From Bacillota bacterium (GTDB taxonomy: Bacteria; Bacillota; Clostridia; Oscillospirales; Ruminococcaceae), in NCBI GenBank assembly GCA_023395435.1, contig JAEWZG010000143.1, forward strand, positions 1-47,548: 47,548 nucleotides of DNA, written 5' to 3'. This document shows positions 32,543 to 40,369 of this stretch, one piece after another (the stretch's first letter is position 1; each line of letters opens with the position of its first letter). The position numbers and the translations under genes are program-made. A model generated the notes under the pieces. It was given only the letters and a program-made list of their open reading frames with translations, did not search any database and was not told the origin of the DNA.

Positions 32543-33685
32543 TTATTTATCCTCCATAAATTCTTTAAAATCATTTTTAACATCTGTTCTTGTAATTTCC
32601 GGACGCTTGTCAGATGTGGGAACAAGTGTCGGTTTACCCGGTGGTTTCATTACATACGAGCCGAGTATCTCGTTAAATTTGTCTTTACCTAAGTACTTTT
32701 CCATAGCAGTAATTGTAAGGAGAGAATTTGTATAAATATCCTTGTAACCAGCGCTCTTTGCTGTTTCTGCCACAGCTATTTCATCTGTATATTTTCGATT
32801 ACTGCGACCTTCTACAACCTTAAAGCCTGTCCACTCTTTGCCATGATTTATTGCAGCATCTGTAGCATAAGCAAAAATCTCATTTGCCCATTTTGTAAGG
32901 TCATCAAGCTTTAACAAGATATCCTCTATTTCTGTATCAGTTAGCAATGGTGGCATTTTGAATTCATATTTTGCAAGCTGAAGCTTTTCTTGTGCTCTGG
33001 TTCGACATTTAGTAGCGGCACGACAGAAAGTACACCACTCACCAGAGCAATATTCTCCCTCGCCATTAAAAGCAAGTTCTGCTTTTGGCTTTAATATGTT
33101 TTCTGCCCAATCAAAAAGCTCTAAATTACTAATTGTCCAAGTACTGATATTTTCTCTTCGTGGCTGATAGATGGTCATTGACACTTCAGTTATGTCATAG
33201 AGAAAGTCGTAAGCTGTTAATGCACCAAGAGCATATAGCATCATCTGTGGGTTATTTTCTGCGTCAACAAGAACACCTTGTCCATACTTAAAATCAATAA
33301 TATGAAGCTGTCCGTCTGCGATAATCAAGCAGTCGCCTGTACCAAAGCCATCTGGAACATACGCTGAAAAATCAAGGCGCTGTTCTATTTGCAAAACAGG
33401 GTCATTACATTTTTGCTTTGCTTCAGCTAAAGCTTCAAGCACAAACTCAACATAACCGTCAGTATATGCGTCCATTTCATCACAGTCATATTTTGAAATA
33501 GGTTTCTTCGAACGCAGTTTAAGAGCCTTTCTCAGCTTATGCTCACAAAGTGCGTGGGCGGCAGTACCCTCTGCTGCAGCCTCAGATTCTCGGTCATCAA
33601 ATTCAAGCTCAAGCCTTGCAGATGGAGTACAACTTAACCAACGATGAGAAGATGAAGCTGAAAGAACTGCGTGTTTACTTGGCAT
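32543..33685 (-). CDS. DUF2800 family PD-(D/E)XK nuclease (Cas4/RecB-like)
   Basis: A 380-aa protein. RWLSCTPSARLELEF near the start, AAAEGTAAHALCEHKLRKAL, then GTGDCLIIADGQLHIIDFKY (Asp and the ExK-like IIDFK pair of the nuclease core) and a Cys set (EYCSGEWCTFCRAATKCR, near residue 220) that can hold an Fe-S cluster as in Cas4/AddB. It probably trims or recombines phage DNA together with the DUF2815 protein encoded next to it. The end reaches into the upstream 106-aa gene by a few bases. Confidence 0.9.
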   Translation of the reverse strand: MPSKHAVLSASSSHRWLSCTPSARLELEFDDRESEAAAEGTAAHALCEHKLRKALKLRSKKPISKYDCDEMDAYTDGYVEFVLEALAEAKQKCNDPVLQIEQRLDFSAYVPDGFGTGDCLIIADGQLHIIDFKYGQGVLVDAENNPQMMLYALGALTAYDFLYDITEVSMTIYQPRRENISTWTISNLELFDWAENILKPKAELAFNGEGEYCSGEWCTFCRAATKCRTRAQEKLQLAKYEFKMPPLLTDTEIEDILLKLDDLTKWANEIFAYATDAAINHGKEWTGFKVVEGRSNRKYTDEIAVAETAKSAGYKDIYTNSLLTITAMEKYLGKDKFNEILGSYVMKPPGKPTLVPTSDKRPEITRTDVKNDFKEFMEDK

Positions 33686-33995
33686 CAGCTAACACCTCTG
33701 CCTCTGTTAATAAAGCAACATAGTCAGAAGGATTAACCTCCGTAAGCTTTGCATAGCCAAACTTTGTGATGAGAGCTTTTGCTGTTTCGGTCTTGAGAGT
33801 TTTTAAAACGGCTCTGACATCTTCAATAGTAATTGCAGGTTCGGTAACATTTGCAGTGGATTCAACTTTTTGTGTATTCGGAGATTTAATCTCGACAGGC
33901 TGATTTTCTTCCAGCGCATCACAAACAGCTTGAATGCTATCTGCAAGAGAACGCATATCTGAAACCACATCAAGAAGGAGTTTGATTTTACTCAT
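33675..33995 (-). CDS. Small early phage protein, unknown
   Basis: A 106-aa protein from ATG at 33995 with GGGAGGTACTTCAG upstream; the frame extends 18 codons further. It has an N-terminal helix (MSKIKLLLDVVSDMRSLADS), a linker of polar residues and a C-terminal helical domain (VRAVLKTLKTETAKALITKF, NPSDYVALLTEAEVLADAK). This layout is common to a family of early phage proteins placed before DUF2800. Possibly a recombination or replication helper; unproven. Confidence 0.7.
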   Translation of the reverse strand: MSKIKLLLDVVSDMRSLADSIQAVCDALEENQPVEIKSPNTQKVESTANVTEPAITIEDVRAVLKTLKTETAKALITKFGYAKLTEVNPSDYVALLTEAEVLADAK

Positions 33996-34188
33996 CTGAA
34001 GTACCTCCCTCCTTGATTTCACTAATTGATACAGTGTCAACGGTATCACCGGGGACTAGAATAGTGATCTTGTGTGGTAACCCAAAAAATAGTCGCATTA
34101 TCTTCTCACGCATTGTCACAGTGCGACAGGCAACTATGCCACCAATCTTAGGTTTCTTTGAAACACTGATTGAAAGATTATGTTTCAT
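33988..34188 (-). CDS. Small early protein, unknown
   Basis: A 66-aa basic protein starting MKHNLSISVSKKPKIGGIVA, then CRTVTMREKIMRLFFGLPHK. AAAGGTAGGAAATAT precedes the ATG. It is the first gene after the bipartite motif copy at 34233-34264 and overlaps the next gene by 8 bases. Related small proteins are seen at the start of replication operons in clostridial phages; function unknown. Confidence 0.65.
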   Translation of the reverse strand: MKHNLSISVSKKPKIGGIVACRTVTMREKIMRLFFGLPHKITILVPGDTVDTVSISEIKEGGTSDE

Positions 34189-34232
34189 ATATTTCCTACC
34201 TTTCTGAAAGGTTATTTTTTGTTCCTTTCACC

Positions 34233-34264
34233 ATAGGGAGAAAAGTTGGCTGTTTTGACGGGGT
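34233..34264 (-). promoter_or_regulatory. Bipartite promoter-like motif, copy 2
   Basis: Minus strand ACCCCGTCAAAAC, eight bases, then TTTCTCCCTAT, identical in both blocks and in spacing to 117-148. It lies after the stop codon of the sigma-like gene and 45 bases before the next start codon, at the head of the replication operon. No other copy was seen in the window. Confidence 0.55.
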
Positions 34265-34269
34265 GTTTT

Positions 34270-34647
34270 TTAAAAAAATTTTAAAAACTTTTTTCTTGCA
34301 CTATTTACCGACTCCTGAACAGTTTTTATATGCACACCTTCCTTTCGCGATATTTCCCTCAATGACAAACCATCTGCAAGCATAAATATGTATTTTTGCT
34401 GTTTTTCCGTTAAGTGAGTGAAAGCCTCATCAATACGGTTATTTCTTTCATTTTCCTCTATAACAATATCGGGAGAATGATATTCTTTGCCTTCAAATTC
34501 GATATCATCAGATTTACAACAGTGATATCGCTCTTTACGGTCTGCGTTACTTTCTAAACGGTTCATTTCAATAACAGTAGCTCCAATTGTATCTTCAACC
34601 TCAACCTCCGTAATCGTTCCATCTGCAAATGTGTACTTGATTTTCAT
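34270..34647 (-). CDS. Sigma-region-4-like helix-turn-helix regulator
   Basis: A 125-aa protein from ATG at 34647 (AAGGAGTAAATAT upstream); the frame is open further but would run through the terminator hairpin. The N-terminal half is beta-rich and unknown (MKIKYTFADGTITEVEVEDT). The C-terminal part (AFTHLTEKQQKYIFMLADGL, SLREISRKEGVHIKTVQES) is a classic sigma-70 region 4 helix-turn-helix with the LTEKQQ...GLSLREI pattern. It may be an alternative sigma-like factor for early or late genes. The bipartite motif directly downstream is a candidate target. Confidence 0.8.
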   Translation of the reverse strand: MKIKYTFADGTITEVEVEDTIGATVIEMNRLESNADRKERYHCCKSDDIEFEGKEYHSPDIVIEENERNNRIDEAFTHLTEKQQKYIFMLADGLSLREISRKEGVHIKTVQESVNSARKKFLKFF

Positions 34648-34682
34648 ATATTTACTCCTTCTTTTCCGAGGGAGTACGAATG

Positions 34683-34786
34683 AAAATAAAAAAGAGCCGA
34701 ATGCTACTAAACGCAAATGACCAGATGATTACAAACTCTCGTTTAGTAAATCATCCGGCCATTTGGTAGTTCACATTCGACTCCGT
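34683..34786 (-). ncRNA. Structured RNA with terminator between Com-like and sigma-like genes
   Basis: On the minus strand GAGTCGAATG (34783-34774) pairs with CATTCGGCTC (34703-34694), followed by TTTTTTATTTT. Inside, AAATGGCCGGATGATT pairs over 16 positions with AATCATCTGGTCATTT (two G-U pairs), closed by TTAC/GTAA and AAAC/GTTT around a GAGA (GNRA) loop. A second pairing, TACTAAACG with CGTTTAGTA, uses part of the same strand and excludes that fold. This looks like a transcription attenuator or a small RNA rather than a plain terminator. It is not a family I can name. Confidence 0.65.
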
Positions 34787-34802
34787 TGCTCGGTACGTAA
34801 CC

Positions 34803-34943
34803 TTATTTATTTTTAACTTTTACAAGCTTTATTGTCACTATCTTGTTGCAATGCCTACACTTAACTTCAATCTCTCCTTTACAATCTTTGCTGGCATCTA
34901 GTACACGCTTTCCGCATAACGGGCATTTAATTTTAACTTCCAT
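34803..34943 (-). CDS. Com-like zinc-finger protein
   Basis: A 46-aa protein starting at ATG 34943, six bases after AGGAGGT; the earlier ATG six bases up is too close to that site. It has two Cys pairs (KCPLCGKRVL and KCRHCNKIV) as in Com of phage Mu, an RNA-binding zinc-finger protein that activates translation of the DNA-modification gene mom. Here it is the first gene after the early promoter and just before the structured RNA. RNA binding is inferred from the family. Confidence 0.7.
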   Translation of the reverse strand: MEVKIKCPLCGKRVLDASKDCKGEIEVKCRHCNKIVTIKLVKVKNK

Positions 34944-34982
34944 TGGCATACCTCCTTCCAGTCCGTATTTTTGGACAGTTAA

Positions 34983-35043
34983 TTTGTTATACTTAAAATA
35001 GTAAAACAAATTATGTTCAACCAATTGAATTATGAGTTCAATT
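34983..35043 (-). promoter_or_regulatory. Two inverted repeats in the early leader
   Basis: The stretch between the early promoter and the Com-like gene holds a 28-base near-perfect inverted repeat (34983-35010: TTTGTT.TACT with AGTA.AACAAA, six-base loop) and AATTGAA...TTCAATT (35023-35043). They may be RNA hairpins or repressor sites. The 380-bp gap 34944-35323 otherwise holds only the early promoter and the pseudogene remnant. Confidence 0.45.
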
Positions 35044-35081
35044 TAAAGTAAAAAATATGTATTATCTTGAGTGGTATCTAT

Positions 35082-35110
35082 ATTATATCGAACATATATT
35101 CGTATGTCAA
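35082..35110 (-). promoter_or_regulatory. Consensus early promoter with embedded operator
   Basis: Minus strand TTGACA (35110-35105), 17 bases, TATAAT (35087-35082): both boxes are perfect. The spacer contains an inverted repeat CGAA-TATATG-TTCG. It drives the early minus-strand operon. The repressor is probably a lysogeny regulator; the XRE protein encoded at 36477-36809 is the only candidate seen in the window (inference). Confidence 0.85.
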
Positions 35111-35145
35111 TATGTATATTTTTTTACTTAGTTTATAAGCTTTTG

Positions 35146-35322
35146 ATGGAGGAAAATAAATGTAACTAGAAAAAAATAAAAGCTACCAGAAAGGCAGCTA
35201 AAATGGCATAAAGAAAACTTGCTGAAAAAGTGTGTATTATAATACAATCAATTCAGTTTTATGAGGCTGATGAAAGACAGCCGACAAAGGCTGAACGTTT
35301 GCCACTAATTATTCGCTCTTAA
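35146..35322 (+). pseudogene. Possible decayed small gene
   Basis: A plus-strand frame of 59 codons has a GGAGG-like start and ends with TAA just before the PAPS-reductase-like gene, but contains two in-frame stops (codons 8 and 22). The rest reads KKIKATRKAAKMA, RKLAEKVC, YEADERQPTKAERLPLIIRS, a protein-like charged helical sequence. The parent family is not recognised, and chance is possible. If real, it is a fragment of an earlier lysogeny-region or mobile-element gene. Confidence 0.3.
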
Positions 35323-35323
35323 T

Positions 35324-36325
35324 TTAATATTTTATATTACATTTGACAAGTATATCTTTAAAGTGTTTAATCATATAATTATAACTATTTGGATGAGTTT
35401 CTGCTAAACGCTCATATCTATTCTTTCCTTGTTCAATATCATACTCTATACCAAACCCACAAAACATACACCCATTTCTTGAATATCCCATTTCATACAA
35501 ACTAGATATTTTAATATTATAAAGTTCAATATAATCATAAATATCTTGTTCAGTCCAAAATGATAGGGGTCGACACTGATTATCTTTTTTTACTTCAAAA
35601 ACATTACAACCATAATTAATCCAATCCATTTCTCTTTGCCGACTCTCTTCTGACAAAGTGCCAATTAGTGTACATTCCATCTTTAATTGTTTTGCAAGTT
35701 TTTTTATTGGAGCCTTTTTTAGCTTTTCGCAACACCTATCAGATATATTATAATCTTTATATCTTAAAAATCTTTTAAATCTTCGAGTTAAATATTCAAT
35801 AGAATTTTGACGTGTTTTCTCCGATTTTGCCCTCCTATATGTTCGTATTGCATTAGCTACTTCTTTAGTGAACATAGGAAATCCTTCTTGTTCTACAACT
35901 CTTTTAAAGTTCCACCGTTCACCATACTTATCTGTAGGAGTGGCAATTAATAAATTCATTCCGTTTTTTTCTTTCTCCCATTTTATCTGCTTAAGTGTTT
36001 CGGGATATTCACAGGTCGTGTTGGAAAATATATGCAAAATATTAGGATGAATATCTCTAGCTAAATGTGAAAGCACAGTGGAATCTTTACCTCCAGAATA
36101 AGAAACATAAATATAATCTTGCCCATACCTATCAATTGCCTCTTGAATAAGTTGTTTTGACTTGATAATTTTAAAGTTAAGTGGCATTGACTTTAGCATA
36201 GCTAATTTGTATTTTCTTCCACTAACGAAAGCATTTCTTTTATTAAAACAGTTAATACAATATATTTTCCCTTTTCCCTGCATATCATTTTCGTTATATT
36301 CTTTTTTACATTGCTTGCAAATCAT
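35324..36325 (-). CDS. PAPS-reductase-like PP-loop protein with zinc ribbon and Fe-S cysteines
   Basis: A 333-aa protein. Residues 1-30 hold a zinc ribbon (CKQC at 3-6, CINC at 23-26). The PP-loop YVSYSGGKDSTVLSH is at 75-86. Later Cys residues (Cys198-Cys199 and GCMFCGFG, Cys286 and Cys289) could hold a 4Fe-4S cluster, as in sulfonucleotide reductases and DndC. It is divergent from the Dnd operon. Phages often carry such enzymes, but their role is unclear: sulfur transfer to nucleic acid, assimilation, or DNA modification are options. It is a separate gene from dndC (different length and cysteine layout). AAGAGGTGATTGT precedes the ATG. Confidence 0.85.
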   Translation of the reverse strand: MICKQCKKEYNENDMQGKGKIYCINCFNKRNAFVSGRKYKLAMLKSMPLNFKIIKSKQLIQEAIDRYGQDYIYVSYSGGKDSTVLSHLARDIHPNILHIFSNTTCEYPETLKQIKWEKEKNGMNLLIATPTDKYGERWNFKRVVEQEGFPMFTKEVANAIRTYRRAKSEKTRQNSIEYLTRRFKRFLRYKDYNISDRCCEKLKKAPIKKLAKQLKMECTLIGTLSEESRQREMDWINYGCNVFEVKKDNQCRPLSFWTEQDIYDYIELYNIKISSLYEMGYSRNGCMFCGFGIEYDIEQGKNRYERLAETHPNSYNYMIKHFKDILVKCNIKY

Positions 36326-36425
36326 ACAATCACCTCTTGTATTAGTACATTAACACAAGAGGGTAATGTTAGCAAGCCAAAAACAACAATTTTTTGTTTT
36401 TTTGTCAGAATGTACAGTATTACTA

Positions 36426-36454
36426 TTTTAAAATACAAGATAATGTTGTATAAT
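36426..36454 (+). promoter_or_regulatory. Probable promoter of the XRE-Dnd operon
   Basis: A perfect -10 TATAAT lies at 36449-36454, with a weak -35 (TTTTAA, 36426-36431) 17 bases upstream. The 151-bp divergent gap 36326-36476 also holds CTTGT...ACAAG (36336-36340 and 36355-36359) and several short palindromes (TGTACA, TTTTAAAA) that could be operator half sites for the XRE protein encoded just downstream. Confidence 0.5.
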
Positions 36455-36476
36455 ATATTGAGTGGGGTGAAAGTAT

Positions 36477-36809
36477 ATGAAATTCTCAAACAGACTACAA
36501 TTACTACGAAATGAAAAGAACATAACACAAAAACAGCTAGCAGAAAAACTAAATATAAAACAACAGGCTATAAGCCAGTATGAAAAAGGAATTGCTCTTC
36601 CTAAAATAGACGTTATTGTGCGATTAATTGACATTTTCAATGTGCCTCTAGGTTATATATTAGGAGTATCAGATGATCGTAACAGTACTGATTTACCAGA
36701 GGATGCGCGTAAACTTTTAGAAATATTTGATTCATTGCCAAAAGATAAGAAGAATATTTCAATAGAACTTATGAGGGTACTTAAAGACGCCTCAGAGAAA
36801 GAGGTGTAA
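36477..36809 (+). CDS. XRE-family transcriptional regulator (CI-like)
   Basis: A 110-aa protein. Residues 5-60 form a Cro/CI helix-turn-helix: LQLLRNEKNITQKQLAEKLN, IKQQAISQYEKGIALPKIDV, VRLIDIFNVPLGYILGVS. The tail (RKLLEIFDSLPKDKKNISIE) is a short helical region without a peptidase domain, so it is not a LexA-like self-cleaving repressor. It is encoded one base ahead of dndC in the same transcript. It may be the phage's main lysogeny repressor, or a Dnd-specific regulator filling the role of DndB. The ribosome site GGGGTGA lies six bases upstream. Confidence 0.88.
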   Translation: MKFSNRLQLLRNEKNITQKQLAEKLNIKQQAISQYEKGIALPKIDVIVRLIDIFNVPLGYILGVSDDRNSTDLPEDARKLLEIFDSLPKDKKNISIELMRVLKDASEKEV

Positions 36810-36810
36810 T

Positions 36811-38196
36811 ATGGCTAATAGTTATTTTAATGAAAATACAATTAATGATCTAATTGATGAAATTGAATTTGTATATCTATCAGACAATCGTCCTTGGATT
36901 ATTGGATATAGTGGCGGAAAAGACTCAACCGTTGTCGTACATTTAGTTTACCAAATGTTAAAGCGGCTTGAACCTTCAAAACGTCACAAGCATATATATG
37001 TAGTGTCATCAGATACAATGGTAGAAAATCCATTAATAAAAGAATATTTATCAGAAATGATACATTCCATATCAAAAGCTGCACAAAGAGATGAATTACC
37101 TCTTTCTTGTAAAATGGTTCAACCTGACCCAAGTAACACATTTTGGGCTAATGTTATTGGTAGAGGTTTCCCTACGCCAAGAATGAACGGTACTTTTCGT
37201 TGGTGTACTGACAGATTGAAGATAGCACCAAGTGGTGCTTTTATAAATGAGATTATTGAATCAGAAAAAACTGAAGTAGTTGTTTTACTTGGCGTACGAA
37301 AGGCAGAAAGTGTAGCACGTAAAAAACGTATCGAAGGTAGAAAAATATTAGGTAGATTACTAAATAAACACGAAACAATTAAAGATGCATATGTTTATCC
37401 TCCAATCGTTGAATTAACTACGGATGATGTTTGGGATATTCTATTGTCTAATAACAGCAAGACATCTTGGGGCAGCAGTAATAAACGCATTGTAGAATTA
37501 TATGCAGGAGCTGACAGCGGAGAGTGCCCATTTGCTGGCATCATAAATAAAAACGAACAAACACAGTCTTGTGGCCAATCACGTTTTGGCTGTTGGATTT
37601 GCACAGTCGTAAAAGAAGACAAATCTTTAAATGGATTTATTCGTTCAGGGCATAGAGAATTAATTCCACTTGCTGAGTTTAGAAAATGGCTGATGTCAAT
37701 CCGAGATATCTCGGAATATAGGCAAAAGAAGCGGCGTGATGGATCTGTATACATAACAAGTTCTGGCGACATGGGTTATGGACCTTTTACATGGGATGCT
37801 AGAAAAGAAATATTGAGAAGACTTCTTGAAACTCAAAAAGAAGTAAAGTATCAACTTATATCTATCCAAGAATTAAAGGCTATAGATAAAATATGGGATG
37901 AGGAATTAGATCTCACTCGCCAAACACTGGTTGATTTATATTATGAAATTACTGAAGAGAAATTACCTTGGCATGATTTAAAAAAGCCCTTATTTGATAA
38001 TAAGACTCTTCAAACTCTTATTTCCTCAATTGAAGAATCTGATATTCCACTTGATTTGATAAAAAATTTAATATTTGCTACAGAGAAGAATAAGCATTTT
38101 TCGAACCCTAAAGTTCTGAAATCAGCATTAGTAAAATCACTAACACAGCAATGGCTACATTATGATATATTAAAGGAGTTCGATAATGAAAATTAA
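36811..38196 (+). CDS. dndC: DNA phosphorothioation protein DndC
   Basis: A 461-aa PP-loop ATPase. IGYSGGKDSTVVVHL (residues 31-45) is the ATP pyrophosphatase loop. Cysteines at 132 (RWCTDR), 239, 254 (SCGQSR), 261 and 264 (GCWICT) are those of a 4Fe-4S cluster as in DndC/PAPS-reductase relatives. It activates the DNA backbone and takes sulfur from DndA to form the phosphorothioate. The gene begins one base after the XRE gene and its end overlaps dndD by 11 bases. The C-terminal region (from residue 340) is the DndC-specific helical part. The assignment is firm. Confidence 0.95.
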   Translation: MANSYFNENTINDLIDEIEFVYLSDNRPWIIGYSGGKDSTVVVHLVYQMLKRLEPSKRHKHIYVVSSDTMVENPLIKEYLSEMIHSISKAAQRDELPLSCKMVQPDPSNTFWANVIGRGFPTPRMNGTFRWCTDRLKIAPSGAFINEIIESEKTEVVVLLGVRKAESVARKKRIEGRKILGRLLNKHETIKDAYVYPPIVELTTDDVWDILLSNNSKTSWGSSNKRIVELYAGADSGECPFAGIINKNEQTQSCGQSRFGCWICTVVKEDKSLNGFIRSGHRELIPLAEFRKWLMSIRDISEYRQKKRRDGSVYITSSGDMGYGPFTWDARKEILRRLLETQKEVKYQLISIQELKAIDKIWDEELDLTRQTLVDLYYEITEEKLPWHDLKKPLFDNKTLQTLISSIEESDIPLDLIKNLIFATEKNKHFSNPKVLKSALVKSLTQQWLHYDILKEFDNEN

Positions 38197-40363
38197 TTAT
38201 ATTAAGTTATGCAACATTAGCTCCTACTATGGTGAAAGTATTTTTAATTTTAACATTACTCAAAACAAAAATGTTATTTTAATTGGAGGACAAAATGGGA
38301 CTGGCAAAACATCGCTATTTACAGCTTTAAAGCTTGCTTTATATGGACATCTTTGTTTTAACTATCAATCTAATAATGCAATGTATTTATCAAAAATTAA
38401 GGAACTTATAAACCACGATGCTTTTGCTTCTGATAATGTTTGCGCATATGTTGAGGTAGAAATTGAACTCCCAAAAGAAAGAGATTTCGTGAAATACACA
38501 ATACGAAGAGAATGGAATTTTATCTTACATAAAATAAGTGAGAATTTACAAATATATCAAGAAACGAAACAACTTGATAATAGTGAAATTGTTTTTTTTG
38601 AGAATTTTTTATTTACGACTCTTCCGCCAAACTTGTTTGACTTTTTCTTTTTCGATGGGGAACAAATAGCAGATTTCTTTTCTACTAATTCATATAACTT
38701 ATACGTAAAAAATGCTTTATTAACATTGTGTTCTTTTGATACCTTTGAAATAATTAGAAAATTTTGTAATAACTATATTGACAACGATAACTTAGAAGAA
38801 AATAAATCTTTTATCGCTACATATAAAGATAAACTTAAACAAATTGAATTCTTATCTGAGAAATTACAAAGTACAAAGCAATACATAGTAAGTTTGCAAA
38901 ATTCATTAAATGAATTAGCTGATAGAAAAGATTGTATAACAAATGACTTTAAAAATTCTGGAGGAATGACTGAAAAAGAAAAAGATGAATTATTAAAGGA
39001 ATCACGCATTCAAGAAAAAATTAAAAATGAAGCAAACCTTAAAACAAAAAATTTTGTTGAAGGTATGATGCCATTTGTTATTACAAATAACTTCTCTACT
39101 AAAATAAAAAATCAAATTGACACTGAATGTGAATATCAAAAGTACACTGCGTTACTAGAAAAATTAAATAGTACTAATGTATCTAAAGTGATTACTGAGA
39201 CATTAAATTCATTTAATGTAGTTGGTGTAAACAGTAAGTTAGTCAATTCTCTAGTTCATTCTATTTCTGTCTCAGTAAAACCAAATATTGATATTAATGA
39301 TTTTACCTTGTTGCATGATTTATCAAAAGAGCAACAAGATAAGGTATATTCTATATTATCAGCTGTGCAATCATTTTCTTCAAAACAAGTTTTAAAAACT
39401 ATTAAAGAAAAAGAATATGCTACTTTAAAAACAAGTGAATTAAATAAGCTGTTAAGAGAGGCAATGTCAGATATAGATACTCAAAAATACTCTGAACAAT
39501 TTGATGAGATTTCAAAAGCTGAAATAGAAAATATGAGGTTGATAGATAATGCACAAGCGCAACTATTGGCAGATGAGGTTTTGTTAGAACAGCGAAGATT
39601 AGAATGCGATAACATAAAGATACAATTACAAAAGAATGCTAAAAATCGTAATATATATGAGTTAACAAACAAGATTAATTCTTTATTTGATAATATGATT
39701 ACTCAATTAACAGTTTCCAAATTTAAAGAAATTGAAACTTTAATGTTGTTTATGCTGAAAAAAATTATGCGTAAAAATAATTTTATTGATCTAGTAGAAT
39801 TAGATGATAATTTTAATATTTTGTTATACAAAGAGCAAATATATAAAATCGCTGATTTAGAAAATCTTATTAAGAATATTGGTTCAGATGAACTCATAAA
39901 ACGTATTGGTAAAAATGGCGTTACAAAATTGCTTAATTTCTTTGAGGTTGATTCCATCTCTAAAATCAAACCAACTTTTAAAAAAATCAATGGGCAATTA
40001 AATTTTAACTCGAAAAAAACAATTAAGCTGTATAAAAAATTAGAGTTTGGCCAACTTTCAAAGGGAGAAAAGCAAATATTTATTCTTTCTTTATACTTTG
40101 CAATTATCAAAGCCTCTAAAAAAGATATACCATTTATTATAGATACCCCCTACGCCCGTATTGATAAAGAACATAGAGAGCAAATTTCAAAAGCATTTTT
40201 CCCAACAATAAGTAATCAGGTTATTATATTGTCAACAAATGAAGAGATTACATTGCCATACTACAATGTACTAAAGCCATACATTTCTAAAGAATATTTA
40301 CTTTATTACGATGAAGCTAACAGTAAAACAAAAGTATTAGATGGCTACTTTTATAAGGAGTAA
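38186..40363 (+). CDS. dndD: DNA phosphorothioation protein DndD (SMC-like ATPase)
   Basis: A 725-aa ATPase. Walker A is LIGGQNGTGKTSLFTALKLA (residues 32-51). The FFFFDGEQIADFFS motif near residue 150 is characteristic of DndD. Coiled coil covers about residues 190-300 and 390-480. Near the end are the ABC signature LSKGEKQIFILSLYFA and Walker B FIIDTPYARIDKEHRE (from 650). It is thought to alter DNA structure or nick DNA for sulfur insertion. Unlike the ATPase at 44253-46172 I see no CxxC hook in the coiled coil. It overlaps dndC, and AAAGGAG precedes the ATG. Confidence 0.95.
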   Translation: MKINYIKLCNISSYYGESIFNFNITQNKNVILIGGQNGTGKTSLFTALKLALYGHLCFNYQSNNAMYLSKIKELINHDAFASDNVCAYVEVEIELPKERDFVKYTIRREWNFILHKISENLQIYQETKQLDNSEIVFFENFLFTTLPPNLFDFFFFDGEQIADFFSTNSYNLYVKNALLTLCSFDTFEIIRKFCNNYIDNDNLEENKSFIATYKDKLKQIEFLSEKLQSTKQYIVSLQNSLNELADRKDCITNDFKNSGGMTEKEKDELLKESRIQEKIKNEANLKTKNFVEGMMPFVITNNFSTKIKNQIDTECEYQKYTALLEKLNSTNVSKVITETLNSFNVVGVNSKLVNSLVHSISVSVKPNIDINDFTLLHDLSKEQQDKVYSILSAVQSFSSKQVLKTIKEKEYATLKTSELNKLLREAMSDIDTQKYSEQFDEISKAEIENMRLIDNAQAQLLADEVLLEQRRLECDNIKIQLQKNAKNRNIYELTNKINSLFDNMITQLTVSKFKEIETLMLFMLKKIMRKNNFIDLVELDDNFNILLYKEQIYKIADLENLIKNIGSDELIKRIGKNGVTKLLNFFEVDSISKIKPTFKKINGQLNFNSKKTIKLYKKLEFGQLSKGEKQIFILSLYFAIIKASKKDIPFIIDTPYARIDKEHREQISKAFFPTISNQVIILSTNEEITLPYYNVLKPYISKEYLLYYDEANSKTKVLDGYFYKE

Positions 40364-40369
40364 TTGAAA

